Origin: Candidatus Manganitrophaceae bacterium
GTDB taxonomy: Bacteria; Nitrospirota; Nitrospiria; SBBL01; Manganitrophaceae
Direction of reading: 5' to 3'
Assembly: GCA_004297235.1 (NCBI GenBank)
Contig: SCUR01000045.1
Location: 1 to 7,473 of the forward strand
Length of the DNA stretch: 7,473 nucleotides
Shown here: positions 6,107 to 7,473 of the stretch, in pieces
Layout: each line of letters begins with the position of its first letter
How positions within the stretch are numbered: position 1 is the first letter of the stretch
The notes under the pieces: model-generated
Seen by the model: the letters and a program-made list of their open reading frames with translations, nothing else
Told to the model about the DNA's origin: nothing
The model's database searches: none
Program-made: the position numbers and the translations under genes

Positions 6107-6235
6107 TCAGTGGACCTTCGGCAACACCCAGAGGAACTCATCGCGCGCCGAGATGATTGATCTCTCTTTGTCTTTCTGTACTGACAAGAGGTTCTCTTCG
6201 GCGATCATCTGCTCTCCGCCCAAATTCCCTTGCAT
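6107..6235 (-). CDS. Possible small antisense protein (42 or 33 residues), unrecognised
   Basis: The minus strand between the LolA-like and MMPL genes is open from ATG 6235-6233 to TGA at 6109-6107. An internal ATG at 6208-6206 has GGAG five bases upstream and gives a 33-residue protein, MIAEENLLSVQKDKERSI at its start and ending DEFLWVLPKVH. The composition is protein-like (mixed charged and aliphatic residues, no low complexity), which is somewhat unexpected for random intergenic sequence. It is convergent with the LolA-like gene. No promoter for it was identified and no family is recognised. It could be a real small gene, the remnant of a decayed gene, or chance. Confidence 0.25.
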   Translation of the reverse strand: MQGNLGGEQMIAEENLLSVQKDKERSIISARDEFLWVLPKVH

Positions 6236-6236
6236 T

Positions 6237-6265
6237 TTTACATTATTTGGGTAGACTGGCATTAT
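6237..6265 (+). promoter_or_regulatory. Candidate promoter for the MMPL gene, extended -10 type
   Basis: TTTACA at 6237-6242 (5/6 to the -35 consensus) is followed after 17 bases by CATTAT at 6260-6265 (4/6). A TG at 6257-6258, one base before the -10, forms an extended -10. Initiation near 6272 would leave a short leader that just includes the AAGGA ribosome binding site at 6274-6278. It suggests the exporter can be expressed separately from the upstream genes. The rest of 6086-6287 shows no convincing terminator. Confidence 0.5.
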
Positions 6266-6287
6266 TAGAGTTCAAGGAAAATCCGAA

Positions 6288-7473
6288 ATGATAAAACGCT
6301 ACGTTGAAAAGGTCGTCGCCCGTCCTTACCTGGTCATTCTCTCCATTCTTCTCATTACAATTTTTTTCCTCGCTCAGTTCAAAAACCTTCAGATGATGTT
6401 CGATCCCAAATCGATCCTTCCCCAGAACCATCCCTACGTCCAGCTGAACAACAAAATCGAAGAATCTTTCGGCGGCAGCCGAGTGGTCGTGATCGGCATT
6501 TACAATAAAAAGGGGGACATTTTCAATTCAAACACTCTCTCGAAGCTGAAGGGGATCACGGATGATGTAAAAAAGATCGCGGGCATTAAGGAAGAGAATG
6601 TTGTCAGCATCGCAGACCGCAAGATCAAATATGTGGTCGGAACGGAAGATCAAATTAAGATTACCCAGCTCATGGAGGGAGAGGTTCCGACCACGCCGGA
6701 AGGGCTTGCCGAATTAAAAAAGAGGGTCTACTCCAATAATCTTTTTCTCCCCAGCCTGGTCTCGAAAGATGGGACGGCTGCCGCTGTGATCGTCGACTTT
6801 GGTCAAATGATTCCCGGAGCCTACCCAGAGGAGGGGAGCAAAACAGCGGGAGAAGGCTCCGGCGGAGAAGATTGGAAAAAGTGGCAAAAAGGGGAGGGAG
6901 CCGCCCCGGGTGGCTTACAGACCGGGGCGACCACCGGAGAGGCTCCGAAGAAGACCCCGCAGGACACCCCGCAGCCGGGCAAAGAGGAAGCGGGCTGGAA
7001 GAAGTGGCAAAGCGGCGCTTCGAATTCGGCCTGTGGCGCGTGGCAGCGGAGCGAGCCGGGAAATTGGTTGGCGGACTCTCTGATCCACTGTCAGCTTCAA
7101 GACATCGCCGCAAAGTATCGGGATGCCGATCACGACATTTATCTGGGCGGGATGCCGATTGTTCTTTCCTATTTTGAGGCCGATTCTTTCCGAATGCTCG
7201 CGGTGCTTTTCCCGATCGCTATTTTAATTATCGGGATTCTTCACTATATCGCCTTCCGAACCTGGCAAGGGTTATTCATTCCGCTTCTGACCTCTCTGTT
7301 GGCCGTCGCCTGGGCGATGGGAATGATGGGCCTGACGCACACGCCGCTCGATCCCTGGAATGCAATGACACCGATTCTCATTTTGGCGATTGCAGCAGGC
7401 CATTCCGTACAAATCTTAAAACGCTATTATGAGGAATACGAACGGCTTGGGGATTCAAAGCAGGCGGTGATTG
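6288..7473 (+). CDS. MMPL/RND-superfamily exporter, N-terminal part (runs off window)
   Basis: This is an inner-membrane, proton-driven RND-type transporter of the COG1033/MMPL kind, truncated at the window edge after 395 codons; a complete member would normally be roughly 750-900 residues. ATG 6288 is preceded by AAGGA (6274-6278) with nine-base spacing. TM1 lies at about residues 13-32, followed by a large periplasmic porter-like loop with the FDPKSILPQNHPYVQ and FGGSRVVVIGIY blocks typical of the family. TM2 is at about 303-323, TM3 at about 330-350 and TM4 at about 361-381, ending in the family motif AGHSVQILKRYYEEY (His372). The loop carries an unusual tryptophan/lysine-rich insert at about residues 181-260. 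Pairing with the upstream LolA-like protein suggests lipid or lipoprotein traffic to the outer membrane; the cargo is inferred, not seen. Confidence 0.93.
   Translation, partial: MIKRYVEKVVARPYLVILSILLITIFFLAQFKNLQMMFDPKSILPQNHPYVQLNNKIEESFGGSRVVVIGIYNKKGDIFNSNTLSKLKGITDDVKKIAGIKEENVVSIADRKIKYVVGTEDQIKITQLMEGEVPTTPEGLAELKKRVYSNNLFLPSLVSKDGTAAAVIVDFGQMIPGAYPEEGSKTAGEGSGGEDWKKWQKGEGAAPGGLQTGATTGEAPKKTPQDTPQPGKEEAGWKKWQSGASNSACGAWQRSEPGNWLADSLIHCQLQDIAAKYRDADHDIYLGGMPIVLSYFEADSFRMLAVLFPIAILIIGILHYIAFRTWQGLFIPLLTSLLAVAWAMGMMGLTHTPLDPWNAMTPILILAIAAGHSVQILKRYYEEYERLGDSKQAVI
6828..7067 (+). other. W/K-rich low-complexity insert in periplasmic loop 1 of the MMPL protein
   Basis: Residues 181-260 leave the porter fold after DFGQMIPGAYPEE and become Gly/Glu/Lys/Pro/Thr-rich. 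Two WKKWQ motifs occur, at 196-200 and 237-241, joined by a Pro/Thr/Lys linker, and single tryptophans follow at 252 and 260 before normal family sequence resumes around LADSLIHCQLQDIAAKY. The reading frame stays open across the insert, so it is not an obvious sequencing frameshift. One cysteine (249) lies in the insert and another just beyond it in LIHCQ, so a disulfide is possible. Confidence 0.75.

Noticed and set aside
6147..6210. Possible terminator or hairpin in the gap (AGATGAT 6151-6157 with ATCATCT 6204-6210)
   Set aside because: The loop exceeds 40 bases, the stem is short and no U-run follows, so it does not look like an intrinsic terminator.
6828..7067. Possibility that the MMPL insert is a frameshift or assembly artefact
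   Set aside because: The same frame returns to recognisable family sequence after the insert, ending in AGHSVQ, with no compensating shift needed.
6872..7177. Plus-strand frame of 101 codons and opposing minus-strand frames within the MMPL gene
   Set aside because: They are out-of-frame shadows of the purine-rich insert. The MMPL frame is continuous before, through and after this region.
1..7473. CRISPR arrays, tRNA or rRNA genes, insertion sequences and phage genes
   Set aside because: No regularly spaced direct repeats, cloverleaf-like segments, transposase or phage-type proteins were seen on either strand.

Overview
The window looks like chromosomal DNA from a Gram-negative bacterium of moderate-to-high GC content. 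The evidence for an outer membrane is a secreted LolA-like periplasmic protein followed by an RND/MMPL-type exporter. Genes are densely packed and no mobile element, tRNA, rRNA or CRISPR array is visible. The gene set resembles Nitrospirota or deltaproteobacterial genomes, but that lineage guess is inference; nothing in the window fixes the taxonomy.

Layout. At the left edge a minus-strand gene (start at 731, truncated at base 1) encodes a protein of at least four tandem CBS domains. It is divergent from a plus-strand run of six tightly packed genes: moaC (961-1470), an ABC-2 exporter ATPase with an odd tryptophan-rich tail (1467-2720), its DrrB-like permease (2705-3523), a histidine-phosphatase-superfamily enzyme (3535-4164), a COMT-like SAM methyltransferase (4161-5243) and a secreted LolA-like protein (5261-6085). 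Junctions are ATGA or short overlaps, or gaps of 11 to 17 nt, so one transcript is likely. Well-formed sigma70-type promoters face both ways in the 732-960 intergenic region, with overlapping inverted repeats between them. After a 202-nt gap, which holds a candidate promoter and a small antisense ORF, an MMPL/RND-family exporter begins at 6288 and runs off the right edge.

How the genes may work together. MoaC makes the cyclic pterin intermediate of molybdenum cofactor synthesis and may simply be co-transcribed. The other genes read as an envelope module: an inner-membrane ABC-2 exporter, two small-molecule enzymes (phosphatase and methyltransferase), a periplasmic LolA-fold carrier and an MMPL pump. 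The LolA-like plus MMPL pairing is a recurrent one for moving lipids or lipoproteins through the envelope. A shared pathway for all of them is inference.

The most unusual signal is a low-complexity W/K/G/E-rich sequence that appears twice in unrelated proteins: as a tail of about 107 residues on the ABC ATPase and as an insert of about 75 residues in the first periplasmic loop of the MMPL protein. Both contain W-x(2-3)-W-Q motifs.
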